A stretch of 64,000 nt of DNA from Stanieria cyanosphaera PCC 7437 (GTDB lineage Bacteria; Cyanobacteriota; Cyanobacteriia; Cyanobacteriales; Xenococcaceae), in the NCBI RefSeq assembly GCF_000317575.1, contig NC_019748.1, positions 2,425,199 to 2,489,198 on the forward strand, in the 5' to 3' direction. A model generated the notes under the pieces. The model had not been told where the DNA came from. It worked only from the letters and a program-made list of their open reading frames with translations, and did not search any database. Of this stretch, positions 48,006 to 57,271 are shown piece by piece. A program made the position numbers and the translations under genes. Position 1 is the stretch's first letter; each line of letters starts with the position of its first letter.

Positions 48006-48938
48006 ATGACTTTTTATCATCAGGATGAGCAGTTAAATCAACTAGGTAATCAGATTCTCAATTTGATTTGGCAAGAGTTTCCCAAATTCAATCAAACTAA
48101 GATTGCCTTAACTTGGATTGTTTACGATCCGCCAATAATTGTAAATACTGGTGGTGCTTTATCTCCTGAAGAATTTTGGCAATATCCCCTGCGTGGGTTT
48201 AGCTATCGTGGTAAAGAAAGAATTTATCCTGCTAGTTTGGTCAAATTATTTTATTTGGTAGCAATTGAAGAATGGCTCAATAATGGCATGATTGCTAGTT
48301 CACCAGAGACGGAAAGAGCAATTCAGGATATGATTGTTCTTTCTAGTAATGATGCTACCAGTTTAATTGTAGATTTATTAACTGGGACAACTAGTGGTCC
48401 AGAATTATCCGCCGGACCGTTTGCGACTTGGAAACATCAACGTAACATTGTCAATCGCTATTTTCAGTCTCTTGGTTGGCGAGAATTAGAAAATATTAAT
48501 GTTAATCAAAAAACTTGGACTGATGGTGCTTATGGTCGAGAAAGAGCGTTTTTAGGAGAATTAAGAGAAAATCGCAATATGTTAACGAGTGACGCGATCG
48601 CCAGATTGCTGCATAGTATTGTTGGTGGGGTAGCAGTTTCTAGTCAGCGATCGCAAAAAATGATGTCTCTGCTTAAACGTAGTCTCAATCCAGATGAATT
48701 TGTGATTAGTGATGGAGAAAACCAAATAACTGGCTTTTTGGGCGAAAGCTTACCAAATCATGCTCAATTATGGTCAAAAGCAGGTTGGACTAGTCAAGTT
48801 CGTCACGATGCTGCTTATATTGAAATTCCTGAATTCCAACCTTATTTACTGATTGTGTTGAGCGAAAGCCAAAACAAAGCGATTTTACCGTTTATCTCTC
48901 ATGCCGTAGTTGAAGCAATGAAACAAATATCAGTTTAG
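48006..48938 (+). CDS. Serine hydrolase of the beta-lactamase/PBP superfamily
   Basis: A 310 aa protein with the three motifs of the superfamily: SxxK at S77-K80 (PASLVK), SxN in LSSNDATS at about 113-115 and a KxG near residue 262 (WSKAGWTS). There is no signal peptide, which is unlike true beta-lactamases or secreted PBPs, so a cytoplasmic hydrolase or transpeptidase-like role is possible. The target is unknown. Confidence 0.82.
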   Translation: MTFYHQDEQLNQLGNQILNLIWQEFPKFNQTKIALTWIVYDPPIIVNTGGALSPEEFWQYPLRGFSYRGKERIYPASLVKLFYLVAIEEWLNNGMIASSPETERAIQDMIVLSSNDATSLIVDLLTGTTSGPELSAGPFATWKHQRNIVNRYFQSLGWRELENINVNQKTWTDGAYGRERAFLGELRENRNMLTSDAIARLLHSIVGGVAVSSQRSQKMMSLLKRSLNPDEFVISDGENQITGFLGESLPNHAQLWSKAGWTSQVRHDAAYIEIPEFQPYLLIVLSESQNKAILPFISHAVVEAMKQISV

Positions 48939-49085
48939 TTGTCGGCTTAATTAAAGGTTGGCGATAATTTTACTATGAATTGATGAGCGATTAAATTGGG
49001 AGCATTGCAGTAGCAAATTTGTGAAGCAGTATCATTCTGAGTTTAATTGTTTTTCATAAGGTTTAACTCTCTTTCTAGTAGATCA

Positions 49086-52000
49086 ATGTTCGTCTATCGT
49101 AGTGATCAGTTTGAGCGACAACTAAGTAGATATCACAGCTTGTCATTACAAGTTGACCGTCTTTGTCAAGAATTGGAACAAATGAGCCTCAATGACGCAC
49201 AAACTAGATTTGAGCGCATTTATCCCTATCTCAAACGCAAAGAAGGTAATTTTCGCTTGATTGCACGGATTTATTCTTTAGAAACTGAAAGAGTACTAGC
49301 ATGGTTGACAGTATTTTCAAGAGGTTCTAGAGATTATCACTTTTTCTTACGAGAAAGAGAAAATTATGGCGATGGTTCTTTAGAAGGGGGAGTAGAACAA
49401 TCAATTAGACAATGGCTGAAAGTAGAAAAGGCAAAAGCAAAACCAATTATCACTACCTCTCCTCATCTGCCTGAAAATTTATTAACTTGGTTTAAACCAC
49501 CTCGTTGGGATTTGGATACCGATAGCAGTGTTATTTACGAAAGTGAAATTTGGCTTGATCAATTGAGTCAAACAGAAATCTTTGCTCACAGTTCTATTTA
49601 TTATCAAATCATTGAAAAAATTGTTGAGAATTTTGCGACAATTGGCGAATCAACTCAATGGCAACATCTCAAACTTTATGGTCAAGAAGATAAATATGTT
49701 TTATTTAGTCCTTTAACCTTTGTTGATTACCTTTCCCAACAAATTATTTTTTTAATTGCACCTTTTAATCATCATCCTTTTGATCGAGAATTAGCTGAGA
49801 TTGTTGATTCTTTGAGTATTAGAGGTAATGGGAGAAATTGGTTGCAAAATACGAACAATCTTTCTCTAGAAACTTTAACTAATCTTGCTAAACGTACTTA
49901 TCCTAGTTATCTGCTAGCTGTGCCAGAAATGTGGTTAGCTATTCAACAAGGTAATGGAGTTAACTTAGCTCTTTCTGCAGAAGAAAAAGCCATTCTTCAT
50001 TCAGTTTCCACTACCAAAACTTTACCTCTATTTTTAAATGGTAGAGCGGGAAGTGGTAAATCAACCATGCTATTTTACCTATTTGCTGAATACTGCGATC
50101 GCCATATTAAAGAATGTTATAAAAGCAAACAAAACCTTTATAAAAAACCTCACCCTTTATTTCTTACTTATAATCGTGGAGTTGCCGAATTAGCTAGAAG
50201 TAAAGTTTTTTCTTTATTAGAGTCTAATTATCGTTTTTTAGCAGACCGAAACGAGTTCAAACCAATTCCCAGTATTACTCCTTTTTTTAAAACTTTTCGT
50301 TCTTTTTTACTTAATTTATTACCAACCGAAACTAAAATTTTCTTTCGAGAAGATAATTATATTTCTTTTCATCGTTTTCGTCAGTTGTGTCGTCGGAGTT
50401 GGCGTAATTATTCTCCAGAAAAATGCTGGTTAGCTATTCGTACTTTTATCAAAGGTTATTACTTAGACGAACGCGATCAATATTTTACTGATGAAGATTA
50501 TCAAGAAATTCCTAAAAAAGAAAAAAGTCTTTCTGTCGAAGAATTTCAACAAATTTATCGTCATGTTTGGCGATGGTATCAAAACTATACTAAAGAAAAT
50601 CAACTTTGGGACGATCAAGATTTAATTCGTCAAGTGTTACACCTCAAATGTTATCGTCCTGAATATACAGCTATTTTTTGTGATGAAGCTCAAGATTTTA
50701 CTCGATTAGAATTAAAATTAATCATGGGCATCTCAGTTTTTTCTCGCTACGATCTAGAACAAGAACAGTTTATTGATAGTTTTCCTTTTGCTTTTGCTGG
50801 AGATCCGCTTCAAACTCTTAATCCTACTGGTTTTCGTTGGGAAAGTTTACAAGCAGCTTTTTATAATGAAATTCTCTCTATTTTAACGCCTACTAAAAAA
50901 CTTCCTCTTGATAAACATTTTACTGAATTGAAATGTAATTATCGTTCTGTAGCTTCAATTGTTGGTTTAAGTAATTTAATTCAATTATGGCGAAAATTTT
51001 TATTTAATTATAGTGAAATCAAACCTCAACAAGCGAGAAAATTTAGTCAGTTTGTTCCGCAGAAATTTATTATTGGTCAAAATATTTCAAGCACAGCTAT
51101 TCAAACTTTATTAAAAGATACTTTGATTCTGATTCCTTGGGATGAAGGTGGAGAAAAAGATTTTGTTTTACAAGATGAAATTTTAGGCAAATTTTTAACA
51201 GAAGAAAATCAAGCAGAAATTCCTTGGAATATTTTAAGTACTACTGCTGCTAAAGGATTAGAATTTAAACAAGTTATTCTCTACAAATTTGGTGAATGTT
51301 GCCCAAGAGGACTTTTACAACTTAAAACTGAACCAAAAGAAGAGGAAAAGTATTTTTTAAATAAACTATATGTTGCTATTTCACGTGCTACCGAACGTTT
51401 ATTTATTATTGATTCTCCTAGAGGTGAAGAAAAACTTTGGCAATATGCAAGCGATCGCAATTTTTTAGAAGAATTTTTAAACTTAATTGAGCATTCAGAA
51501 ACAAAAATTGATTGGCAACAACAAATTCAATTAGTTGAGATAGGAATTAATCCACAAATTATTGCCTCAGATGATTTAGAATCTCTAGCTCAAACTTTTA
51601 AACAAGATGGTTTGAATACTGAAAATCCTGAGTCTTTAAAACGCGCTTATCAAGCTTATCAACAACTTGGTAATCAACATCAAGCTATCTTTTGTTTGGC
51701 ATGGTTTCTAAAATTTACCAGCAGCTTTGTTAAAGCAGGAAAACATTTTTTGACTTTAAAAGATGTATCGGAAGCTTGTGATTGCTTTTGGCGAGGAATG
51801 GCTTGGCAAGAGTTATTAAATTTATTATCATCTCAAGAGAATCAAGCTCAAAGTTTTTCTCAATATCAAAGTTTAATTCCTTTAATTAAGTTTTTAGCTG
51901 AGAATAATCTTTCAGTTCAAACTAATTCTGAAATAATTAAATTAGAAACGCTTTTAAATTTTACTGAGTTTTTAGCAAGAGAATTACAACAATCTAAACT

Positions 52001-52820
52001 TCCTGAGTATTTGTATACAACTCAAGGACAGATTGCTTTAAAGAAATACCCAAAAATTATTCATAAATTACTTGAACAAAACTATCCTCTTTCTTTATTA
52101 CAATGGCAACAAATAGGATTAGTCTTAGCTAGTTACGGGGAATTTACTAATCGAGAAATCGAGAAAAATGCAGCCGAATGTTTTTATCACGGAAAAAATT
52201 ATGCTCTAGCTCTAAAATTTTGGGAAAAAGTTGTTAATGAGCCAGAAAAATCTTGTGAAACTAAATATTATTTCGCTAAAGCTAGAGTTACTGGACTTCC
52301 TGATGGAATTGAATATTTAGCCAAAGCTCAGGCACATCAAACAATTATTTATTTATGGGTTAAATCTGGAAAACCTCAAGCAGAATTATGGTTAAAATAT
52401 CTTGCTCCTGCTTTAGAAGCTCTTCAATATTGGAATCAAGCATTAATAGTTTATTGTTGGCTAGATAATATTAAAAAAGTTCAAACTTGTTGGCAATTAA
52501 TTAGTAAAGATACTAAATCTATAAGCTTATTTAAAAAGTTACTTAAATATTATATTTCTCATCAATATTGGCAAGAAGCGATCGCAACTATGAGCAGCGA
52601 TCTAAATCCAGAAATTGCTCAAACTCCTTTAAAGTATTATTTCATTTATCTTTTATCTAAATCTCAATTAACACCAAATCAATTAAATCAAAATCAAAAA
52701 AATTTATATCTTGATTTTATTCAACAAAATATTATTAATAATTCTGATTGGCAGAAATATCTTTTAAGCGAACAAATTAAAACAACTTTAACAAAAATTG
52801 GTTATTTACATTCCAACTGA
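49086..52820 (+). CDS. Large TRANK1-like superfamily 1 helicase
   Basis: A 1244 aa protein from the ATG at 49086; a TTG at 49047 would add 13 residues. Residues 1-100 contain a small module like a RelE-fold (NFRLIARIYSLETERVLAWLTVF). The UvrD-like core has Walker A NGRAGSGKST at about 317, Walker B IFCDEAQDF at about 530, then AGDPLQTL, KCNYRS, TTAAKGLEF and VAISRATERLFI at about 770. The last 450 residues are helical and TPR-like. Metazoan TRANK1 and its bacterial relatives share this plan. The role is unknown; DNA repair or defence are possible. Confidence 0.85.
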   Translation: MFVYRSDQFERQLSRYHSLSLQVDRLCQELEQMSLNDAQTRFERIYPYLKRKEGNFRLIARIYSLETERVLAWLTVFSRGSRDYHFFLRERENYGDGSLEGGVEQSIRQWLKVEKAKAKPIITTSPHLPENLLTWFKPPRWDLDTDSSVIYESEIWLDQLSQTEIFAHSSIYYQIIEKIVENFATIGESTQWQHLKLYGQEDKYVLFSPLTFVDYLSQQIIFLIAPFNHHPFDRELAEIVDSLSIRGNGRNWLQNTNNLSLETLTNLAKRTYPSYLLAVPEMWLAIQQGNGVNLALSAEEKAILHSVSTTKTLPLFLNGRAGSGKSTMLFYLFAEYCDRHIKECYKSKQNLYKKPHPLFLTYNRGVAELARSKVFSLLESNYRFLADRNEFKPIPSITPFFKTFRSFLLNLLPTETKIFFREDNYISFHRFRQLCRRSWRNYSPEKCWLAIRTFIKGYYLDERDQYFTDEDYQEIPKKEKSLSVEEFQQIYRHVWRWYQNYTKENQLWDDQDLIRQVLHLKCYRPEYTAIFCDEAQDFTRLELKLIMGISVFSRYDLEQEQFIDSFPFAFAGDPLQTLNPTGFRWESLQAAFYNEILSILTPTKKLPLDKHFTELKCNYRSVASIVGLSNLIQLWRKFLFNYSEIKPQQARKFSQFVPQKFIIGQNISSTAIQTLLKDTLILIPWDEGGEKDFVLQDEILGKFLTEENQAEIPWNILSTTAAKGLEFKQVILYKFGECCPRGLLQLKTEPKEEEKYFLNKLYVAISRATERLFIIDSPRGEEKLWQYASDRNFLEEFLNLIEHSETKIDWQQQIQLVEIGINPQIIASDDLESLAQTFKQDGLNTENPESLKRAYQAYQQLGNQHQAIFCLAWFLKFTSSFVKAGKHFLTLKDVSEACDCFWRGMAWQELLNLLSSQENQAQSFSQYQSLIPLIKFLAENNLSVQTNSEIIKLETLLNFTEFLARELQQSKLPEYLYTTQGQIALKKYPKIIHKLLEQNYPLSLLQWQQIGLVLASYGEFTNREIEKNAAECFYHGKNYALALKFWEKVVNEPEKSCETKYYFAKARVTGLPDGIEYLAKAQAHQTIIYLWVKSGKPQAELWLKYLAPALEALQYWNQALIVYCWLDNIKKVQTCWQLISKDTKSISLFKKLLKYYISHQYWQEAIATMSSDLNPEIAQTPLKYYFIYLLSKSQLTPNQLNQNQKNLYLDFIQQNIINNSDWQKYLLSEQIKTTLTKIGYLHSN

Positions 52821-53398
52821 ACATTTTGAGATATAGCAACTTAAAAAAAGAAGTTGTAGTTGTTCTTAGTTATGATTTATGTCCATCGATGTGTTTAAGG
52901 ATACATTTTTAAAAGTTTAAGCAAAAAATTTTAATTAAATTTCATTTTCGTAAAATATGCTACAGAATTAACCTGCAACTTTTTAAATCAGGCGTTATAC
53001 TATCTTTCGGTTAGTGACAGAAAACATAATCTTCAGACTAAGCTAGGCTCAATTAGTTAACTAGTTGGTCTTAAATTCAAACTTATAGTTACTGTTTTAA
53101 AAATCTAATCAAAACTACACCAAACCTTATCAAAATCTTCAATTAAACTTTATTGAGATTCAGTAAGATTGCTCATGTCATTGTTTTTTATTGTCAGACA
53201 GAATCATAGCATCGCTAAGTAAGATTATTTGAATCATTATTTTAATGCTTAAACTGCATTATCTAGATTCAGGAACTTTACTTATCTGTTATTAATCAAA
53301 TTAGAGAGCATTATTAAGCAACGACCAACGTAATAAATAAATGAGGGTAGCTACATCAGAGCGACCCTACCAACTGAGTAAATTAGAGTTCGTTAATC
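52821..53398. other. Gene-free region after the helicase
   Basis: 578 AT-rich bases with no credible ORF. A short imperfect inverted stretch (GAGGGTAGC with GCGACCCTA) near 53342-53372 precedes the nitrogenase-C-like gene and may be part of its leader. I see no recognisable RNA or mobile element. Confidence 0.5.
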
Positions 53399-53743
53399 AT
53401 GAATGTAAAAGAGTATACAGCAAAAAACATTTTTTTTAGCGGTTGGATTAACAATAATCAACAAAAGAACAAAAGCTTGTCTAAATTTGATATATTTTCC
53501 CCTTTGCGTCAATGGTTAAACGAGCTTGAAATTTGCGATCGCATTTTGGCTCATCGTCTTTGTCAATTGATTCCAACTCAATGTCCTTTTGAAAGAAAGA
53601 TTAAATTATTTGGCAAAACAATTATTCGTATTCCTCCTTTGTGTAAACTAAATCCTCTCTATGAAGAGGTAGTAGCTTTACGTTTTCGAGCGATTTGTTA
53701 TTTAGCCGATCAATGTGGTGAAGATGTTAGCTGTTACTGCTAA
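53399..53743 (+). CDS. Mo-dependent nitrogenase C-terminal-like protein
   Basis: A 114 aa protein matching the small family named after the C-terminus of Mo-nitrogenase-associated proteins (PF06967 type): LRQWLNELEICDRILAHRLCQLIPTQCPFER, then IPPLCKLNPLYEEVVALRFRAICYLA. No nif genes are nearby, and the family occurs in non-fixing cyanobacteria as well, so the name says little about function. Six cysteines (for example Cys in IPTQCPFE and at the CYC end) are notable. Confidence 0.85.
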   Translation: MNVKEYTAKNIFFSGWINNNQQKNKSLSKFDIFSPLRQWLNELEICDRILAHRLCQLIPTQCPFERKIKLFGKTIIRIPPLCKLNPLYEEVVALRFRAICYLADQCGEDVSCYC

Positions 53744-53789
53744 GATACGTATTTACTAGATCGTATTTTTGGGCAACAGTAAAATCCTC

Positions 53790-54554
53790 ATGGCAATTAT
53801 CGCGCTTAAAGCCTGGTACTTAGAGCAGTATGAACCAATCAAACAGGTAATTAAAAAACCTCACCATCTACGTTTGAGTAGAAATAGTTTATTAAAATCA
53901 GGCTTGCGAGTAGATTTTTTGGATGACCGCGCTACAGTAGAAGCATCAGAGTGGTTTGCACGCTACTTAGAAGGAGAAAGTGTCGAATTTTATATTGAAG
54001 GAAGTGGTAATTATTTAATTGCCAATATCGATTTAGTTTCTCAAGAGATTTACTTTACCAAACAAGAAACTTTATTAGGACTAGAACCAGTTATTTATCT
54101 TAGTCCTCAACGAGAATATCCTCAAGCCAACGAAGCTTTGCAAACTGCTTTAGAATTAACCATAGAACAAATAAACGAGCGATCGCGTTTAAGCTTGACT
54201 TTAGAAATTGCTCCCCGTGGCAATAATGATCCTGTGCGCCTCAGTAGTAGTCAATTAAGAAAGATTCGGAAAAGTTTATTATATATTGCAGATGGTACAC
54301 CTATTGCGAGTGTAGGAAGTCAAGATTCTGCTCAACTGTTGCTTAATTCTAATGTCTGTGTTGAGATCGGTTATGCTTTAGAAAGCAAAGATCCAGGACA
54401 AATTTTATTAATTCAGCAACAACGTTCTGATTTGAATGGTCAATTACCTTTCGATTTTTCTCAATATAAACAATTAAATTATAAAAATGCTTCTGAGTTG
54501 AATAAAAGCTTACCTAAATTAATTACGGCTTTACTACAAAGATTTAGTTTGTAG
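53790..54554 (+). CDS. Protein with TIR-like or deoxyribosyltransferase-like C-terminal domain
   Basis: A 254 aa protein from the ATG at 53790; the TTG at 53769 is weaker. The N-terminal 100 residues are of unknown fold (LKAWYLEQYEPIKQVIKKPHHLRLS). The C-terminal 150 show the pattern of nucleotide-binding TIR-like/nucleoside deoxyribosyltransferase-like domains: NSNVCVEIGYAL with a candidate catalytic glutamate, then ILLIQQQRS and LPFDFSQYKQLNY. No partner nucleotidyltransferase is adjacent. It lies 47 bases after the nitrogenase-C-like gene and may be co-transcribed with it. Confidence 0.65.
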   Translation: MAIIALKAWYLEQYEPIKQVIKKPHHLRLSRNSLLKSGLRVDFLDDRATVEASEWFARYLEGESVEFYIEGSGNYLIANIDLVSQEIYFTKQETLLGLEPVIYLSPQREYPQANEALQTALELTIEQINERSRLSLTLEIAPRGNNDPVRLSSSQLRKIRKSLLYIADGTPIASVGSQDSAQLLLNSNVCVEIGYALESKDPGQILLIQQQRSDLNGQLPFDFSQYKQLNYKNASELNKSLPKLITALLQRFSL

Positions 54555-54681
54555 ATTTAAAATGAGGATTGAATTTTAAAGAACCGAGCGAGAATTGCCG
54601 TTCTGTTTTTAGGGGGCAGGGATAAAAGCGAGGAGCTAATACTCAAACGTTAAGATAGAAAGAAAAACACTTTACTCCTAA

Positions 54682-54852
54682 TTGCTCAAACATGACAAAG
54701 GAGGTAAAAAACTTCTAAGTGAAAGAATTCATAATTGTCCTGCTTGTGGATACATTACCAACAGAGATGTAGCAGCAGCCCAAGTAATCAGAAATAAGGG
54801 ACTAGTAGCGGTGGGACATCCCGTGAATCAAAACGCTTGCGGAGGACGTTGA
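54682..54852 (+). pseudogene. TnpB (IS605 OrfB) C-terminal remnant
   Basis: In frame it reads HDKGGKKLLSERIHNCPACG, then YITNRDVAAAQVIRNKGLVA and GHPVNQNACGG before a TGA. This is the zinc-ribbon and RuvC-III tail of an IS200/IS605-type TnpB. The whole catalytic part upstream is missing, so it is dead as a nuclease. Confidence 0.85.
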
Positions 54853-54972
54853 GGCGAGGTTGCCTCGCCTCTTTATCGTCCGTGAGACGTTAGTAGCGGG
54901 GGCTAACCTTGTTAGTCTAGTTAAGAGTCTTTGAAACAAGAATCCCTCGCCTCTGGCGACGGGAGTGTCAAT
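54851..54972 (+). mobile_element. Right end of a decayed IS200/IS605-type element
   Basis: Directly after the TnpB remnant are a perfect 9-bp hairpin, GAGGCGAGG (54851-54859) with CCTCGCCTC (54863-54871), and a second GC-rich hairpin at 54944-54963 (CCCTCGCC and GGCGACGGG) followed by gagtGTCAA. Such subterminal hairpins followed by a TCAA-like cleavage site are typical of IS605 right ends. No left end or TnpA was found. Confidence 0.65.
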
Positions 54973-54978
54973 TCTACC

Positions 54979-55137
54979 CAAGAACGCCAGAAATTAGAAC
55001 TTTTGCTTAATCTTAAATTGAAAGAAACTTTAAGCAAAACTGATTCTTGATTAAAAATAATGGATGAAATTAGTCAGGAAGCTATAGATAAAGGACTAAC
55101 TCCAGAAATTCTTGAATCTCTACTTGAGGATGAGTAA
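54979..55137 (+). pseudogene. Antitoxin relic with in-frame stop codon
   Basis: One frame reads QERQKLELLLNLKLKETL, then SKTDS and TGA at 55048-55050, then without frameshift LKIMDEISQEAIDKGLTPEI and LESLLEDE ending TAA at 55135-55137. This is a small helical antitoxin of the type paired with PIN toxins, interrupted by a nonsense codon and possibly beheaded by the IS605 insertion. A 25-codon piece from the ATG at 55060 could still be translated. Confidence 0.65.
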
Positions 55138-55306
55138 TGTTTACGTTTTCGATACTAATGTTTTAGTAAGTGCTTTGTTATTTGCTAATTCTTCATCAAG
55201 AAAGGCTTTTGAAATAGCTTTAGACATTGGTAAAATAATTATTTCAAAAGAGACAGTAGGCGGACTTCATATCATAGTTGCAAGCCACCTTTTTGTAATT
55301 TTTTAA
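55130..55306 (+). pseudogene. Truncated PIN-domain toxin
   Basis: Begins MSNVYVFDTNVLVSALLF with the first catalytic aspartate of PIN/VapC-like ribonucleases (FDTNVLVSA), keeps similarity to about residue 42 (IIISKETV), then runs into unrelated sequence and stops after 58 codons. Its ATG overlaps the antitoxin stop, the usual arrangement. The 3' two-thirds of the domain, with the other acidic residues, are gone. Its end overlaps the antisense HlyD gene end by 35 bases. Confidence 0.75.
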
Positions 55307-57254
55307 ACGGATCGAGAATAAAATCAATTAGACGACGTTGACGAGTAATTACTTCGGCAGTAGCAGTTTGACCGGGAGTAAGATTAATCCGTTGGTTTTG
55401 CCCTTCTAGATAGGAACGTTTCAATTCTACTTCTATTTCAAAAGTTTCTTGTTGTCCCTGTTCTGTTTCAGTAATTTTAGAGTCAGGAGAAATCCAGCTA
55501 ACGCGACCCGCTTGTACACCATAATCTTGAAAAGGATAGGCATCAAACTTAATTTTAGCTGGCATTCCTACTTTTAAAAATCCACTTTCTGTAGGTGTCA
55601 TTTTAGCTCGTAGGACTAAAGGTGAATGTTCTGGTGCAATTTTAATAACTTCCTCTCCTTGTTGTACTACTGCTCCTTTACCAGAAATAGGTAAGTCAAA
55701 AATTGTACCATTGGCAGGAGCTTTGATGACTCGTTGCTTTAATTGAAACTTCAGGGAAGCTATTTGACTTTTATTTTGGGCAATTTCTGAGTTAAGGGTA
55801 GTAATTTGACTTTCTAAATCTTTTAGTTGCTCTTCTGCTTTAAGTAAAGCTAATTGTCCCGAATGAACCAAACTTTGATAACTACGTTCTTGTTCTTGTA
55901 AACGTAATTGAGCTTGTTTGAGATCCGATTCACTTTGTTTGATCAACTGATCGTAACTATTTTGTTGTTCTTCCAAACGAGAATGAGTTTGTTTTACGTC
56001 TGAAACTGCTTGTGTTAAACGTTCCTGATTTTCTTTGGCTTGCTGTTCAATCTCTTGTAGTCGATCTTCAGGAATAACTCCATCTTTAAAGGCTTGACGA
56101 TAACGCGAAGCTTTATCTTGAGAACCTTTTAAACTAATTTCTGCTAGGCGATGAGCAGCTTGACTTGATTTAAGAGCTTGTTGAACTTGTTCAATTTGTG
56201 CCTGCTTTTCTGCCTTTTGAGTTTGGTAAACAGCTTTGAGTGCATCTAAACTTTGCTTGGCTTGTTCAATTTGTGCTTGTTTTTCTAATTGTTGAGCTTG
56301 GTTTTGCTGTTGTTGTGTTTGTAAAGATAAAGATTGTTGATTTTGCAGTAATTCTAGCTGAGTTGCTTGATTTAATTGACCAGTAAGTTTTTCTTCTAAC
56401 TGTTCCAAATCAGCACGCATTACGTCTGATTCAATTTCTAATAAAACTTGTCCAGCTTTAACAGATTCTCCTTCTTTAACATCGATCGCTACTACTGTTC
56501 CAGCTACGGGAGCATCTAGTTCAATAATTTTTGCCTTGGGTTCTAATTTACCGCGAGCCATTCCTGTTTCATCTACTTTGGCGAGAATTGACCAAGGTAA
56601 GACTACCGCAGTAAACATAATTAACAGATAAAATAATCCTTTAGTCCAAACACGGGGTAAAGCATCGAGTAAATCTTTGGTAGCTAAAGACCAATCTTCT
56701 TGAGATGGTGATGGTAGCTTGTTAGGAGAAAGAACTAGCTCTGTATTGTTTTTGCTAACTTCATCGTTGTTGGTTAAAATTTCTGAGACTTCATGATCGA
56801 TTGTCTGAAATAATCCTGGTCCAAATTGCAAATAATCTTTATTGATAAAGCGGATAGCATCTGCTAGTTCTTTAGAAGGAGTATCTTTGAGCAGATATCC
56901 TTTTGCTCCTGCTTTTAAAGATTGATTGATATATTCTTTAGAGTTATGACTGGTAATAATTGCTACCTTAGTATCAGGAAAAGATTGATTAATTTTCTGG
57001 GTTGTTGTAATTCCATCCATTTTAGGCATTTCTATATCAATTAAAACGATATCTGGATGTAGTTGGGAAATTAGTTCCAACGCAGTTTCACCATTGTTAG
57101 CAATCCCAATTATTTCTAAATCTGGTTCTGATTCCAGGGCAATTTGTAACAGTTTACAACTCAGTTCTTGGTCATCAACGATAATAATTTTGATCGTCGG
57201 GTTCTGACTTTCTTTAATCAGTAGTGAATCATTTACTTCCGTTTGCTTTAACAT
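55272..57254 (-). CDS. Receiver domain fused to HlyD-type membrane-fusion protein
   Basis: A 660 aa fusion. Residues about 20-140 are a complete NarL-class receiver: D27-D28, phospho-acceptor D73 (LIDIEMP), T101 (IITSH) and K123 (LLKDT). A linker leads to a transmembrane helix (about 203-222) and then a periplasmic adaptor: split lipoyl/barrel-sandwich halves (about 240-280 and 505-550), a long glutamine-rich coiled coil (about 280-500) and a C-terminal barrel ending in ITRQRRLIDFILDP. This is the adaptor of a type I secretion system. The receiver would face the cytoplasm, beside the ABC transporter encoded upstream. Confidence 0.93.
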   Translation of the reverse strand: MLKQTEVNDSLLIKESQNPTIKIIIVDDQELSCKLLQIALESEPDLEIIGIANNGETALELISQLHPDIVLIDIEMPKMDGITTTQKINQSFPDTKVAIITSHNSKEYINQSLKAGAKGYLLKDTPSKELADAIRFINKDYLQFGPGLFQTIDHEVSEILTNNDEVSKNNTELVLSPNKLPSPSQEDWSLATKDLLDALPRVWTKGLFYLLIMFTAVVLPWSILAKVDETGMARGKLEPKAKIIELDAPVAGTVVAIDVKEGESVKAGQVLLEIESDVMRADLEQLEEKLTGQLNQATQLELLQNQQSLSLQTQQQQNQAQQLEKQAQIEQAKQSLDALKAVYQTQKAEKQAQIEQVQQALKSSQAAHRLAEISLKGSQDKASRYRQAFKDGVIPEDRLQEIEQQAKENQERLTQAVSDVKQTHSRLEEQQNSYDQLIKQSESDLKQAQLRLQEQERSYQSLVHSGQLALLKAEEQLKDLESQITTLNSEIAQNKSQIASLKFQLKQRVIKAPANGTIFDLPISGKGAVVQQGEEVIKIAPEHSPLVLRAKMTPTESGFLKVGMPAKIKFDAYPFQDYGVQAGRVSWISPDSKITETEQGQQETFEIEVELKRSYLEGQNQRINLTPGQTATAEVITRQRRLIDFILDPFKKLQKGGLQL

Positions 57255-57271
57255 TGTTTTGGTTGGTGGTT

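Noticed and set aside
53399-53743. Nitrogenase-related annotation as evidence of a nif cluster
   Set aside because: No other nif gene is present and this small family is common outside nitrogen fixers.
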